Positions 10,785 through 22,065 of a stretch of DNA of 64,000 nucleotides are shown in pieces; within the stretch, counting starts at the first letter, position 1; each line of letters begins with the position of its first letter. The notes under the pieces are model-generated. The model had not been told where the DNA came from. It was given only the letters and a program-made list of their open reading frames with translations, and did not search any database. The DNA is from Ancylostoma caninum (taxonomy: Eukaryota; Nematoda; Chromadorea; Rhabditida; Ancylostomatidae): assembly GCA_037903475.1 (NCBI GenBank), contig JBAJFG010000582.1, forward strand, positions 930,001-994,000, in the 5' to 3' direction. A program made the translations under genes and the position numbers.

Positions 10785-11075
10785 AGGTATCGAAAGGATT
10801 CCGGCTTAGATCATTTACAGAGTACATAGGCATCGCACTGAAATTTTAATGTAAATAAACATAAATCCTTGAAGTTCAAAGCACTTTTCATCTTGTCAAC
10901 TTATCTAATTCAATAAGTTTTATAAGGATTTTTACCACGTGAACAGAAATGCCGGACGTAGGCGCTTTTTTGATTTTTTTTCTTTGTGATTTCTTTTGCT
11001 GAAGTGCCTTTTCCAACTTTGTTTCTAACTTGATCATTATTCTTGGAGATCTGCCTGACTTCACCCGCTACTCCA
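10785..11075 (+). mobile_element. Mariner-like remnant related to 20411-21672
   Basis: The segment from GTATCGAAAGGATTCCGGCT onward aligns with the left 200-250 bp of the complete element at 20411, including blocks such as (A/G)CACT(T/C)TTCAT(C/T)TTGTCA and TATA(A/G)GGA(T)TTTTTA(C/T)CAC. The right end is missing. It is a diverged, truncated relative that directly abuts the truncated Helitron. Confidence 0.6.
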
Positions 11076-11484
11076 TACTTAGGACTTCAAAAACCGTAAG
11101 TGTAATTGAAATTGAACAAAATTGAACCGTTTTCTTAATTGTTTGTATATTTAGGCATTAGTAGTGCGTATTTACTGTTAATAGTAGATTTTATGGTTGC
11201 ATGGGTGAAAAAGGTTTTTTTTCTCAGCGTCAGAAGTCTCCAGCAGCTTCTAAATAACAGCGCTTTCCTCGATCCGCATTGCGGTGCCCGCATATTCTGT
11301 ACATTTTCAACGCCCTTCTGCCGCGCGCGACGTTTCTGGCGGCAAGGCGCGGTCCGGGAGACCGTCTACATTGGCTGGTAACAGCTGATGCCGATATGGG
11401 CGGCTCTTACACGACACGCGCAATTATAGGTGTGAGCGATGTGCGAGGAATTCTCGAGCGCACCTCTTGATCGTCATCCAAAAG
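11076..11484. other. No gene seen
   Basis: No exon with supportable splice sites. Slightly GC-rich around 11280-11360 (CGCGCGACG), with no recognisable product. Confidence 0.3.
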
Positions 11485-11705
11485 TTATTCATGCTTGCGG
11501 CGCGTCAAAGTTTACGCGCCGATACACAGTGCAAAGGAGGGAGGTAGAAGACAAATCCTGGCAGGTCAGCAATGTTCCTAGTCTTGCCGTTGCGACTGCC
11601 GCGCGAACAAACCGTGTTCCCATCTTCGCCGCCTTGGGCCGGCGCGAAAACTTCATGGAGTTTTGTCTAGGCGCGTAAACTTTGACGCACCGCAAGCATG
11701 AATAA
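11485..11705. mobile_element. MITE, TTATTCATGC family, copy 2 (221 bp)
   Basis: Inverted ends TTATTCATGCTTGCGGCGCG and the matching right end (GACGCACCGCAAGCATGAAT) with about 38 bp of near-perfect pairing. Flanking AAAAG/CTTTT extends the palindrome. Length and interior (AATGTTCCTAGTCTTGCCG) match copy 1 at 5693. Confidence 0.75.
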
Positions 11706-13241
11706 CTTTTAATAGACTGTAATTGCGAACAACAGAAGGGAGCTACATGATGACATAGAATTCTCACTCGTACGAAATTGATAGTCCGTTAGTTCAGAGA
11801 GGGCCGATGGAGGGATTTTGCAATTGCAACCGCACTGATTCCATCGACAGGACGCTGCCGAATGCGTTTGGAAGATTTTACTATGCGGCAGTAGGAAAAC
11901 ATCAAAATGGGAGGAGTCACACCACACACAAATCATAACCTAAAAAAAACGTATAAGTTGGATCAGTTGGCCTACATCGTGCTGAGGTCCTGAGCGCAGA
12001 CAAAATCACTTCATCCGCCTTCTCTATGCTAACGGAATATATACAAGGACTGAAATATATACAAGGACTGGAAGAGATAGAAAAAACCCCGATATCCAGT
12101 AGTGCTGGTCTGGCTGGGTGTTCTCCGCGCCAGGGATGAGCGGAATTCCGACTTCCGAAACTTCCGACATCCCGGTGTTTTTTGAACTTCCGAAAAGCCG
12201 GAAGTTTTCGGAAATTTTGGAGAGTGACCAAGCTGGATTTTGTCATACATATTAGTTTCGAGGAGTTTTCTGCCCTAAGCGGCAGTAATACGTATACCTG
12301 AAGTGACGATTACTGTCAATTTTCTGTTTTCTTGCACGCACTGTCGTCAGCGTACCACGCGAATATAGCAAGACAACATTCTTTAGCCGGAACTTTCAGT
12401 GTTTTTTCTCTCAAAGAGTGAAATTCTGGGAGTTGCGTTGTGCTGGCTGAGGTTTTGCTACTCATATTTTATACCAAACATATTTACGGATTCCAACACT
12501 GTACATGAGCATGTGAAGAAATCACAATGTCCGAAAGCTGTAAATTGTTTCAGCATAGAGGTTCTGTTCCGACTTCTGCAAACTATGAGGCATCACAAAG
12601 GTTTGGGAGAGCTAGAGTTACGGAAAACAGACAACCACTATGGCCACCATCACAAAATCTTCAGGCCTGTATGCCAAGATTTTCAGTGCCTCAAAAATGG
12701 AACGAAAAAATTTTCATTCCGACGCCTGGCTTCCACTCCTGCGGTCTCGATTAGCGCAAATTGTGAACAAGTAAAACAAATAATATTCGCTCTCTTTTCT
12801 GTTTTAATGTTAGTGCAAAGAGTGAAGTGGATGTTATAATTAAGATTAAGAGCAAATAAGAATCGAGTTATTCAGTTGATATTATTTATAATTCAGAACC
12901 AAATATTCAAATATTACATAATATTACCAAATAATATAATACAAATATCAAATAATATTTATGCGTTCAAATATTCAATCCAAAGAAATGAAGCCATGCC
13001 GCTCCTCCTCTTTCCTCTAAGGCTACATTGCTCTGGTGCTTGTACGAACACTCGAATTCTTGGCTTATTCGAAATCGAACAGTCAAACTCGAACTTAAGG
13101 AAGAGGAGAGGAGAAGAAATGTAAACCAAGTAATAGTAACTGATAAGTGAGCTAATAAGCTACGAGAGTGCATTGCGAAACCTACTGAATCTGGAAGGGT
13201 TGCGTAATACTTGGGTCACGCGTGGAAAACCCGGTCCACTG
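11706..13241. other. No gene seen
   Basis: Contains a cluster of CTTCCG(A/G)A words near 12140-12220 and an AT-rich run at 12880-12965 (ATAATATTACCAAATAATAT). Open frames here lack coding character and splice context. Confidence 0.3.
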
Positions 13242-13250
13242 TTTCGGGCT

Positions 13251-13461
13251 GGGTGTGGGTCATGATGAGGCAAAATGAGGCGGCGTCTTCCCGCCCTTCG
13301 GCGTCGACTCGTCCCCACTCACATTCAAATTTGCATAGGCAACTATGGTGAAATCGCGCGCGAATTAGTGCGAGTAGGTCCTGAAGGGCGGGGCAAGGGT
13401 TCGAATGAACCAATCGCAGACACATTGCCCACCCACTTTTGCCTCATCATGACCCACACCC
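13251..13461. mobile_element. MITE with 25-bp perfect TIRs and 9-bp target duplication
   Basis: The ends GGGTGTGGGTCATGATGAGG... pair perfectly over 25 bp (13251-13275 with 13437-13461). Both sides carry the direct repeat TTTCGGGCT (13242-13250 and 13462-13470). A 9-bp duplication fits the Mutator (MULE) superfamily (known duplication 9-11 bp). No transposase; 211 bp. Confidence 0.85.
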
Positions 13462-13470
13462 TTTCGGGCT

Positions 13471-13804
13471 GTTTCATCCTTGGAGTACTGTGATCGTCAA
13501 AAACCTCGAAGCATTGCAGAATATTAAACACAAACATTTAGGCGTGCCTTTAATGTCGTTGATCTGACATGCGAGGTATGTCAGACCAAAGTGAATTCCT
13601 CCAAATTACGAACTGCTTTGGCGTTCTTTTGCGATACTCGCATGTTTTTCCAACATAGCATCGTTTTGACACAGTCCTGGCTACAATGCGGCTTTGCCAC
13701 GTCGGAACTACGCCCACGATCACTGATGACGTATCCTCAACGTACCTTGGTTCATTTGTATTTTAGCAAAAACCAAAGTCGGAACTGCCATCCAACTCCA
13801 CCTT
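13471..13804 (+). other. Upstream part of env-like remnant
   Basis: Frames that could continue the env-like gene upstream of 13805 contain stops. One stretch (about 13740-13810) is open in the env frame, suggesting the N-terminal ectodomain has decayed. Confidence 0.3.
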
Positions 13805-14353
13805 GTGACCGAAGACTTAAAAATGGTCTCTACACGTTTGAACACAACTTGTTCAATAGTCACATCAGAACTATCTGGATGTTACGACTGCCTCGCGGGG
13901 GCACAAATATCAATAGCATGTAAATCGGACAGAGGAGATGTCACAGCAGAAGTCCACTGTGGAAATCAGCTTTTAATTGCGATTTGCACCCCAACTGGAC
14001 ATATCGACAGACTCATTCTCAACTTCAATTCTTCGAAGATAAGAGAAAGCTGTACACTTTCCTGCCTGGGAGGGACGATGTTTTTTGAAGTCACCGGAGA
14101 ACTCAGCTACTTCAACGACGCTGTCCTACATCAGCAACAAGGAGTAACGAATCGCTTCAGTGATATTTCGCTAGCCTTGCCTTCTTTCAATAAAGTTTTT
14201 GAGCTGTTGAGAAAAACATTGAACAATATTGCCTCTCCCATATTTTTGCTGAAAACTCAGTTTATTCTGATGATTTTTTTGCCAGTCTCAACTCTCCTCC
14301 TACGCCTTGTTGAAGCCTGTCAGAGAGCAAGAACCCATAAAAAGCTAATTTGA
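13805..14353 (+). pseudogene. Retroelement env fragment, phlebovirus Gc-like C-terminal domain
   Basis: A 182-aa open frame with the Cys spacing of the C-terminal part of phlebovirus-type class II fusion glycoproteins, as found in env genes of nematode BEL/Pao retroelements. Visible are SELSGCYDCLAGAQ, an ACKSDRG...VHCGNQ pair, CTLSCLGGTMFF, then a hydrophobic membrane span (FILMIFLPVSTLLL) and a short basic tail (RARTHKKLI). The N-terminal fusion domain is not intact upstream (stops), and no gag, pol or LTR was recognised next to it. So this is an orphan remnant. The family match is from memory of the motif pattern and needs a profile search. Confidence 0.55.
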
Positions 14354-14561
14354 CACTCATGCTCCCGTGGGAGTTTTCTGCATTTCTACAAGATCCAGAA
14401 TTTCTGTAGATGATTCACTTAACTCTACACCTATTTCACATGTCTAGCATCTTAATCATCGAATCTAATAGGACCCAATATTTTGTCTAGCGCCATCCCG
14501 CGCAATTGTATGGCTGTATGAAGTGTTGTATATAAGCTTGCTGTAATTCGTAATAAACGCC

Positions 14562-16136
14562 TTGGGACAAATCGTCAAATCCGCCACTGTCAACAAACAC
14601 ATCCCTGCAATGCGCAGACGAGAAGGTGTAAACTGTCCAGCTCATGTCAAGCGATTGCTTAGATTCCGAAATTACCTTTTTGAACGCCTCCACAAGAGAA
14701 ATGTGATCGAGAAGTATGCAAAAGTATCCTCTAAACTCTCCAGACTGATTTAAACGTTCTCGAGAAATCGTGAAATAAAAGTCATACTATCTAAAAATAA
14801 TGGGGAACTTTTCAGATTTATCGAGTATCGCCTTAGAAAACTAAAGACGAAATTTCCCTCATTTCTGGACGAACATGGAAATGCACTCACTACAGATTCT
14901 TCGAAGAGCGAAATTTTTGCGGACCACTTCAGCTCGGTTTTCACACCCGATAATGGTCATTTCCCTCCCCTACAGAATAAATCGCAAAGAAGTCTTAGTT
15001 CTTTTACCATCTAACCTGAAACAGTGCCGAACGTCTGCAAAAAGCCAAAGATATCATACTCTAACACTTTCGATGGCATACCGCAAGCCATTTTCCGGAA
15101 ATGTTGTGATGCCCTTAAAGAACCCCTTGCACACATTTTCAACTTTTCCCTTCGCCTCGGTACAGTCGCTGCCCTTTGGAAATGTCAGTCATTACCCCAG
15201 TTAACAAGACCCCATCAACAAAACAGCCGTCCGACTACCGCCCAATTTCCATAACTAGCACTGCAGCGAAGATAATGGAGCGGTGTATGAAAGCCAAAAT
15301 TGACGCGCTTCTATGCAAGGAGAACGTACTACCTCCACAACAGTTTGCGTAATAAAACGTCCACGTGTAACCAAATACTTGATTGCACTCACGACTGGTT
15401 CAACCAATTGTCTTCGAAAAGACTTGTTGATGTGGTGTACCACTACATATCAAAGGCCTTTGACGCTGTTTCTCATGAGAAGCTGCTTTGGAAGTTAGGA
15501 AATGTCGGCAAACGTGGTAACCTCCATGCATGGATTCGCTTTCGCAGGGTAGTTCTTGATCCAATCCTTTTTTTCACTTATATTTATGACCTTCCGAAAA
15601 ATTGTGAACTGCCGAATGATATCAAACTGGCAATGTTCGCAGACGACATCAAGATGTTCTCTGAATACTCAGTCGAAGAGGTTGATAGTGCCACAAAAAA
15701 GCTACAAAATGCAATAAACAAGCTTGTCGTTTATATGAACTCGTGGCAGCTAAAAATCTCTGAGCAAAAGACTTGCGTACTGCATTTGGAAAAAAGAAAC
15801 CCAAAAAGAAAGTATTTTCTTTCGGAAAACACCCCCATTAGGAATGTCAATCATATCAAAGATTTGGGAATACAAATTGACGAAGGTCTCCAATTTGGAT
15901 CGCATTATAACAAAATCACTGCAGCTGCTAGATGAGCTATGTTTCCAGTCTTGAGAATTTTCAAAAATAAAGATGCCAGTGTTCTCAATAGAATGTTCAA
16001 AGTATATGTGCGACCTCTAATAGAATATAACTCACCAGTATGGAATCCACATAGAAAGAAACACATCGACCTCCTCGAGAGTATTCAGAGGAAATACAGT
16101 ATTTTATCGATGCTTCCCAGAATATAAACAACACAG
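14562..16136 (+). pseudogene. CR1/Jockey-type non-LTR reverse transcriptase, multiply frameshifted
   Basis: Pieces in alternating frames give, in order: the linker before RT (CPAHVKRLLRFRNYLFERL, 14630-14690), a FDGIPQAIF...ALWK block (15075-15180), a DYRPISIT-type block (15230-15260), RT palm pieces (VVYHYISKAFDAVSHEKLL, 15430-15485), the catalytic FADDIKMF (about 15640), and the thumb/C terminus (YVRPLIEYNSPVWNPHRKKH, about 16000-16060). Frames change at least four times and a stop interrupts at 15933-15935. The apurinic endonuclease domain is missing. The motif style is that of CR1/Jockey-like elements. Confidence 0.8.
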
Positions 16137-16930
16137 AAAACTCCCTTCGTAAGAGAAACGTTAGAAGAAGTTAAAACTTGGCTCACTAACTTTTAGAAGA
16201 AAACTTATTGACATTTGCTTTTTTCACAAGCCAATTAATGATTATGATTAATGACCAGGTGAGTCTGCACTTTTCAAAATACTATGTGCTTAAACTTGCT
16301 ACGACAGAGTGTCCACCTTCGAAATCTATTTTCCACCTTGTAGAGGTAATGGTTTCTCTCATTCATTTTTTCCAGGCAAGGCTAGGGTATTCCACTATCT
16401 GCCAAAAGGCTTTTTCAGGCAACAGCACAACATGAAGACCACACAAATTATTGCAGCACAACAAATTATTCACTGAAACAAATTCTTGAAGAGATACAGG
16501 GAGAAATCTAACACATCGAAATATTCTTATGTAACAAGAGTAGAACTCCGAATTAGGCACAGATTTTTAAGAGATATGAATTCATGTAACTACTCTATCT
16601 GTGAGAGGAGCATCTGGAATACTAACATTCAGATCAACTCATCTATTTCTTATTTGCAAATGACACTGTGTTGGTTGACGGTAACAGCGAGGAATGGAGC
16701 CCACGATAGTCCCTTCATTTGACCGCACCCCAAAGTTGTGGTCAGATTCGAATGGTTTTGGGCAATGCAACTAACCAACCCATTCATTGGTAGCCGTCGT
16801 GGTACGATAGCTGGATCTAGTGTCTATGCAAGCTCTCAAATTTATGTATTCTAGTAACTCCTCATGACTATATATTTACTTAATTTTATGTACCTTCTTT
16901 CGAAGGTGCGCATTGTAAAGTATTACAATG

Positions 16931-17036
16931 TAATGAATGAATGAATGAATGAATGAGTGGTGAATGAATGAATGAAGGAATGAATGAGTGGATGAATGAT
17001 GAATGAATGAATGAATGAATGAATGAATGAATGAAT
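16931..17036 (+). repeat. (TGAA)n microsatellite
   Basis: About 105 bp of mostly perfect TGAA units with a few interruptions (GAGTGG, GAAGGAA). Such tails often terminate non-LTR elements. Confidence 0.95.
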
Positions 17037-18868
17037 TCTATAATTCCATCCAGATGTCATGTAACAACTAGGAATGGTAATGGGCTTGTAGAGGGAGTCT
17101 GGCTCTTCTTTGCAAATCCTGCACTCCTTTGGTCTCATATGGGTTGCAGTTCGAAGGCAGGAATTATGAAATTCCCAGTACCGCCCCAAGGCACAGAATA
17201 GATGTCATGTTCGCAATCAACTAGTAAAATAACTTCACCGTAGGAAATCTGGGATAATTCACCTGAAGAATAAGCGTTAAGACACATTAAGACAAACGAC
17301 CCAGCGGTGCACAATGTGCAGTTTCGCACATCTAGCCGCTCAAAATTATTAAAACTTTCTCGAAAGCCACTCAACACTTTTGTAGAAAATCTGTTACAGT
17401 TGTAAATGTAACTCTATTTTGTTCATAGACTACACATCAGTCATATGGACTGCTTTTCCATGTACTTTTTTGTATATTCAAAGTTCCTTCCAAACATTCA
17501 AACAGGGTATCCAAACCATAAATGAATACTTCATTTTTTCGTTCCTTAGCGAAAAAAGGTACAGAAACGGAAATATGTTTATTCTCAACCAACCCTCAGT
17601 TCAAGGTGTCGAAAAATTATATGGATACGAACAACTCAATGAATTGGGTTCTCATAAAAGACCTAGAACTTCGGATGAAATGCAATGAGATTTTGAAGAG
17701 CGAGGCTTGCTCAACGCTGAATGTCATCCTTGTGGGATTTCCAGATCTTCTTCGAGAACTTCATTTCACATGGGTTTCTGGTCATAAAGCCAACGTTAAC
17801 TGAAAATTCTCAATTCTCATGTACGCGTCCGAAGATAGTAGTAGACGACGGAGCAGGTCTATATTTGAACTCTGTTTGGTATTCTTTTTTAAGAAGTATT
17901 TTCTGAGTTGCTTAGTATCTTTATTTCGGGCTTCCTGGGCCTCTTCGCCACTTGCCCTATGGGTAGGATGCAGGATTCGACTATGCTTGCACCGTTCACT
18001 AATGTTTCGTGTACAGCAACAGGCGTGAAGGTATACAGTTGTAAATACTTTTTTCTAGTTGAATCGACATATTCCCAAAAGCAAATTTGGAAATGGAGAA
18101 ACCACAGGAAAACGCGTCTGAAATCGTTCCAAAACAATAGCGCTTCGTCAATTCCTGTAATTCATGCGCTCGTGCTAGCTTCTCTAAAGAACCTCCTTGC
18201 AGTGTTTCCGTCATTTGAATCTCCTGATGCCTCCCTTGGAACATCGGTGCGCAAACCGACCTCTTCCCCAAAGTTCTTCAGAGTTTGCCTTTTTCTCAAT
18301 TCAACTTTTTCTTGTCTTCGTCACTCTTGGTGGCTCATTTCTTCACATGCAGTCTGTATGCAATGTGAACAGACATTCCATCATGCTTACAGTGAGAATA
18401 TGCCAAACTTCAAAGCTGATGGATCTTCTTGACGAGCGTGTAGTGCACCACCATTCATTCCTTTTGGCTAAGCTCCACATATGGAACACCTTTGTAAGGA
18501 ATTGTAAAGGGATAGTGCATTGCAGAGCACCAAAAAAAAATTGTGGCTTACGACCTATGGTCTTTCCATCCAAACAAAAAATGAACACATTTAAAAAAGC
18601 AAAACTCTTCCAAGGCAAGAACTAAATTGCCTTGAAACGGTCATGGGAACATGAGAGAGTGAACGGGTGATTTTATTGCAAGGCAAAACACGTTGAAACC
18701 AGTCCGCGACGTCGTTGAATTGGAGCAGATATTCTATTGGCATGGACTCCGTAAGATTTTAAGGATTCCTGCGCAGTGTAAACGCAACGGAATGAATTGA
18801 AGTATTCAGTAACAAAAGAACTGAGGAGGTACTACAAGCGTATACCACGAACGACCAATGCTTATGTA
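17037..18868. other. No firm gene; possible decayed exon near 17900-18060
   Basis: On the minus strand a protein-like stretch (FTPVAVHETLVNGASIVES then CILPIGQVAKRPRKPEIK) occurs at about 17920-18040, but its boundaries are not supported by good splice sites and the family is unknown. Other open frames at 17400-18620 have no recognisable features. Confidence 0.25.
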
Positions 18869-19330
18869 AGTAAAAAAGTGTATGCTCCCTATGTATTCTG
18901 ATGCCAAATTATCACTCACAACACTCCAAGAACTCCTAAGAATTCTACACCTCATGGATCACATCCATCAGGTGCTTGAATGTCGAAGGGGAACGTGCAG
19001 GAAAAGTATATGCTGAGACTGCTGAGAATGACCGAGATTCATGTGCTAAAGAAGCGTATGCTCATATGCTGCTTAAGTGGCTTAGGTCGACCTGGCATAC
19101 TTAAGGGAAGATCTGAGGTCTCTTAGGTCGACCTAAGTCACTTAATACACTTTTTTAGTTCACAAATTTTTTGGACTTCCGCAGCATACACTTTTTCTTC
19201 AGGGTCCTTTTCACTGTTCAAGCACCTGATCGGTTCGATCCATGAAGTGTGGAATTCATAGTTCCTGGAGTGTTGTTAACTAGCAGTAATTTGGCATTCA
19301 GCATACTTAACGAGCATACACTTTTTAGTT
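18869..19330. repeat. Large fold-back repeat, about 220-bp arms
   Basis: The outer ends read AAAAAAGTGTATGCTC on both strands. Arms of about 220 bp pair imperfectly through to an almost perfect 21-bp centre (TTAAGTGGCTTAGGTCGACC with its inverse at 19111-19142). Matching words along the arms include ATGCCAAATTA, CATGGATC and TCAGGTGCTTGAA. No coding capacity is visible. A cruciform-forming fold-back element is the simplest reading. Confidence 0.8.
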
Positions 19331-19475
19331 TACATAAATTTCGGTCGTTCAAATTGCATTGAAAGAGACACAAGTTATCAATGGATGTAGAACAAAACGA
19401 TGTTACTTTAAGATAAAGTGAAAGAAATGAGAGTTTTGAGAAGAACATAGGAGAGCTAAAATGCTTCCAGTTTTT
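19331..19475. other. 3' flank of Penelope-like element 1
   Basis: Weakly similar to the sequence downstream of Penelope-like element 2 (27440-27500). Probably part of the same 3' repeat. Confidence 0.35.
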
Positions 19476-19575
19476 CACACACCGGTTTCGGGGCTTGAAC
19501 TAGACCGGGAGTGTGGTCTCCTTGGCGCCCCTGGGTCTAGGACCCTTTCATCAGTAGTTCCCAAGGAGACTTCGA
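19476..19575 (-). ncRNA. Structured 3' end of Penelope element 1, hammerhead-like
   Basis: On the minus strand a 10-bp helix (GTCTCCTTGG with CCAAGGAGAC) encloses CTACTGATGAAA and a hairpin GGGTC-CTA-GACCC. A CCCCGAAACCGG box follows 3'. CTGATGA and GAAA are the two conserved core boxes of hammerhead ribozymes, which Penelope terminal repeats are known to carry. Here the order and spacing are unusual, so cleavage activity is unproven. The same structure is at 27330-27425. Confidence 0.4.
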
Positions 19576-19908
19576 AAGTTCCTAATATCCCTAGGAAAAC
19601 AAGAGAGTGAGTGAATGACCACTAATAACAGAGACAGAGGATGATATGAGGTAGTCCAGTGAGCTTGGATAAGTTACTGCTGGCTTATATACTACTATAT
19701 GCTTGAGGTCACCATCGGTTACTTTTGAATGCGCTCCCGCCTGTGTCCATTTAAATATCTGCCTATTCGGTATATATCTTGCGTCTTATCAAGTGTAGAA
19801 GTGGAAAATGAGCGGTGATATCAAAGCCATATCTCCGCATTATGAATGGTCTACATCTAAGAGCATGACACAGTGTTCTAACAACCATATCTGGAGTCCA
19901 CTCATTGC

Positions 19909-22042
19909 TTACACATGTGATGCATATAACTCAGTGAGCCTAATAGTAAAGTCTTGATATTTGCTACAGGTCCTACTTATCCTTATTATTTCTCCGATGA
20001 ATGTATTAATGATTATATGCTTGGGAATGTTAGACGTATTACTAGGATATCTAATAACCTTAAAGTTATAGCTATCAGTCTTATTGAATAGGATGTAGTT
20101 AATTTCATCTTTATCTCTCGAAATATCAAGATCTAGAAAGTTGGTTTCATGTAGGGAGAGGTTGGTTTTCTCTATACGAAGTGAAGGATGGTAAATTTCT
20201 TTGAGACTATTTTCAAAACCAAGTGTATCGTTTGAAATGTGTAAGATGTCATCAATGTACCTGTCAGTACCATTATAGAGATCAACTCTCCTATTATCTT
20301 CAGTATTCAGTTCACTTCTAATGAATCTTACTCCATATAGGCTAAAATGAGGTCCGCTAGTTGTGGACTGCATGACGCACCCTGCGGTAAATCCCTAACT
20401 TGCTTATATACAGGGGTATCAAAAAGTTTCCGGCCTGGACCACTTGCAGATAAGCTACCGCAATGAAATTTTGAAGGAAATGAATATGCATCCCTGCAAA
20501 ACCAAAACACTCTTCATTTTGTCATTCTATTTGACTTGTCCAATTTTATAGGAATTTTTATCACCCGAATTTAAACACCGAACGTCAACTCTTTTTCGTT
20601 ACTTGTTTTGTTCCGCCGAGGTGCCGTCTCAGAATTTTTCACGGATTCTCGTAGCTAGTCCCTAGACCCCGTCCTGAACTATCTGAATTGGCGAAATGCA
20701 TTCTCATTGTCATGAAGCAATGCAAAAAAAAGGATGTGTGAAAAAGGATGATTCATTAAATAGCCTGAATTCTGTGGTTGAATTTCTGCAGTCAGTTTTC
20801 TTGATTCGCTTCCGAAAGGGGTGGAACAAAGTAAAATTATAATAAGCCACTTCAATGGGATTTACATACAGGTGGTTAGGTGACAAAATCTTTTCTCCAT
20901 CGCACAGAACTTTAGGCAAGGCATTTTCACCCCTGCTGTTCGATCGCACTGCTCTCAGAAATCTGCCCGTCCTGACCCAGTACTATGCGATTGGACCTCA
21001 CATCTTGGCAGTGAATTTGCCACTTATCGGCAGTCAAGACACTGCAAAAAGTCCTTTCCGCTTTCTATAAAGCTCCCAAAAATCTTCTTTGAATATTCAA
21101 CTGGGATTTTCTTGTTGAACGCCGAAAAGGTTTCAGAGACTCAATGTTATACGAAAGTTTAAACTGTTAGATGGTAGCCCAGAAAATTTCCAAAGGAAGC
21201 TTTGAATAGCTTATATCCTTGTACACGTTTTGCTCATAAAGTCTGTATGCGATGCTCAATTATTTTTTCTACAGCGGCAGTAATCCGCCTTCATCTTGTC
21301 TCTGCTCGTAGATCGGAGGTCGCTCCGTTTCTGACCGTCTGTCACTACACTGAAAACATTGAGTTTCAAAATTTTATTTGGGAATGCTAGAGGACTTCCT
21401 CTTCGTTTAGAATTCAGGGGCGGATTCAGATTTTATCCAATAAATTTCGTTTACAAAACAAAAATTCGTCGGTTTCTTCTCGCTGGATATAGATTTTTTG
21501 AACGACAACCATACCTTGGCTTGAATAAAACGTTCTTAATTCTGAGAAGTTTGACGAAATCTCGTGAAACTTTGCAAATTAGCATGAAAGGCTTTACCCT
21601 ACATGATGCTCTCAAAACAGTACCGAAATATGAAATAGGCAAGCGGAGGCCGGAAACTTTTTGATACCCCTGTATAAGACCTCCGTGGTAGACATAGCTG
21701 GAATCAAGTAAAGAATCTATCACATACATAAATTATGTCTTCTTTTCTAAAATAATTGCCTCTACTACCTTCATGGCTTGTATAGGTCACCTTATTATTA
21801 ATAATTCTGATGTAATTGTACCCTTTCATGCAAAGTATCACTAGCTTCCTAAGGTTCTCCCTAATGACAACATGTGGTAGGCTGGTGAAAAGGCTGGTGA
21901 AATCCGCTGAGTACAGCTGTTTCCCGTTTGTGTACATGCCCTTAATGACTTTAATGCCATTTTCAACCTCGCAAAAATGTTTTACCCCCGTCCTTTCCTT
22001 TATAACTTTGCAATAATTTATGAAGTGTTGCCAAAAGTGCAA
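19909..22042 (-). pseudogene. Penelope-like reverse transcriptase, split by an insertion
   Basis: Three blocks on the minus strand. 21704-22042 carries the first palm motif (QLYSADFTSLFTSLPH). After a frameshift a short block (DSSYVYHGGLI) ends at the inserted element. Beyond it, 20328-20420 resumes with YKQVRDLPQGASCSPQLADL, and 19909-20290 carries the catalytic RYIDDILHIS box and the thumb. The split falls exactly between GGLI and YKQV, where element 2 reads GGVIYKQVRG. Several frameshifts besides the insertion show it is dead. Confidence 0.85.
20411..21672. mobile_element. Mariner-like element, 1262 bp, nested in the Penelope RT
   Basis: The ends share a 26-bp perfect inverted repeat beginning CAGGGGTATCAAAAAGTTTC, with TA on both sides (20409-20410 and 21673-21674; the flanks read TATA on each side). 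The length is that of a full Tc1/mariner element, but I could not recognise a DDE/D transposase in any frame, so it is decayed or non-autonomous. A truncated relative lies at 10785. Confidence 0.85.
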
Positions 22043-22065
22043 AAGTATGATCTGCAGAGTAGTAG

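Larger units (their letters stand above)
14560..17036 (+). mobile_element. CR1-like non-LTR retrotransposon, 5'-truncated
   Basis: Extent from the pre-RT linker to a (TGAA)n tail at 16931-17036, which follows a stretch typical of a non-LTR 3' end (TTTTATGTACCTTCTTTCG). The 700 bp between the last coding block and the tail do not show coding and may include later insertions, so assigning the tail to this element is inference. Confidence 0.6.
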
